Part shown: positions 63,921-64,000 of the stretch, one piece after another
Layout of the letters: each line of letters begins with the position of its first letter
Position numbering within the stretch: position 1 is the first letter of the stretch
Assembly (NCBI RefSeq): GCF_003184185.1
Contig: NZ_QHJG01000015.1
Span: forward strand, 46,682 to 110,681
Direction: 5' to 3'
DNA length: 64,000 nt
DNA from: Legionella qingyii
GTDB taxonomy: Bacteria > Pseudomonadota > Gammaproteobacteria > Legionellales > Legionellaceae
The notes under the pieces: model-generated
What the model saw: the letters and a program-made list of their open reading frames with translations, nothing else
The model's database searches: none
What the model was told of the DNA's origin: nothing
Translations under genes and position numbers: made by a program

Positions 63921-64000
63921 TTATTTTTGAACTGATTTATCCAGGGCGATTTCATCAAAGTTTAAAAACCAATCACTTTTCTTAAGTATTGAGTAGAAAG
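63921..64000 (-). CDS. Partial C-terminus of a gene running off the window
   Basis: An open minus-strand frame ends with TAA at 63921 and encodes FYSILKKSDWFLNFDEIALD followed by KSVQK. The composition is protein-like, but the fragment is too short to name or to be sure it is coding. Confidence 0.3.
   Translation of the reverse strand, partial: FYSILKKSDWFLNFDEIALDKSVQK

Noticed and set aside
1..64000. tRNA, rRNA, CRISPR arrays, prophage or a complete insertion sequence
   Set aside because: No cloverleaf with CCA-type end, no rRNA-like sequence, no regularly spaced repeats and no transposase or integrase with family motifs were seen by eye; a tRNAscan or ISfinder run could still find something small.

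Overview
The window looks like chromosomal DNA of a Legionella-type gammaproteobacterium. The DNA is AT-rich. It carries an IcmL/DotI-like protein, an F-box protein, a Rab-like small GTPase, a CX5R (SopB/SidF-type) phosphatase-like protein and a secreted GH5 cellulase. A chemosensory operon without flagellar genes fits a non-pneumophila species such as those related to L. longbeachae, but the species is inference only. No rRNA, tRNA, CRISPR array or complete transposon was seen.

Layout. 1-4810: an accessory cluster (double-GNAT protein, ATP-grasp ligase, formyltransferase-propeller fusion) that looks like a surface-sugar or small-molecule modification module. 4944-7675: a small doubtful ORF and a large candidate effector with a CX5R phosphatase loop. 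7842-12464: mmsA-mmsB-acs for valine/propionate metabolism, with a 330-bp gap filled with repeats. 12698-22310: an eight-gene purine operon purL-purM-purQ-purC-purF-purD-purN-purE; its PurQ carries a C-terminal extension that looks like tandem PurS modules. 22371-26570: F-box protein, EngB, cytochrome c4, DsbA, a parS-like palindrome and a Rab-like GTPase. 26725-29772: a NitT/TauT-type ABC transporter without a binding protein. 30189-30297: a strong candidate small RNA. 30389-31382: IcmL-like protein and a DUF3592 protein.

31478-36349: glycine cleavage system gcvT, gcvH, gcvPA, a YciI-like gene, gcvPB, with a MITE-like element between gcvT and gcvH. 36601-45045: a tightly overlapping chemosensory operon cheW-cheR-cheW-mcp-cheA-cheB ending in a receiver-adenylate cyclase gene. 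It has no cheY or cheZ, so the likely output is cAMP. 45214-49966: kdsB, a histidine phosphatase, a berberine-bridge-type FAD oxidase and a GH5 cellulase. 50190-54267: a secreted orphan, a possible Dot/Icm substrate, a small HTH regulator, an RMD1/YagE protein and a tandem GNAT protein. 54601-60801: FabF-like synthase, an outer-membrane barrel, lpxD and polA. 60884-63853: two single-domain receivers, a soluble PAS histidine kinase and a degenerate receiver; a partial C-terminus runs off the right edge.

Two families of short palindromic repeats are scattered between genes: a CCTGGGT...ACCCAGG type and a TTCCCGC...GCGGGAA type. Two longer inverted-repeat (MITE-like) elements sit just upstream of mmsB and gcvH. 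Coordinates of repeats and hairpins were read by eye; family assignments rest on recognised motifs and length, not on database searches.
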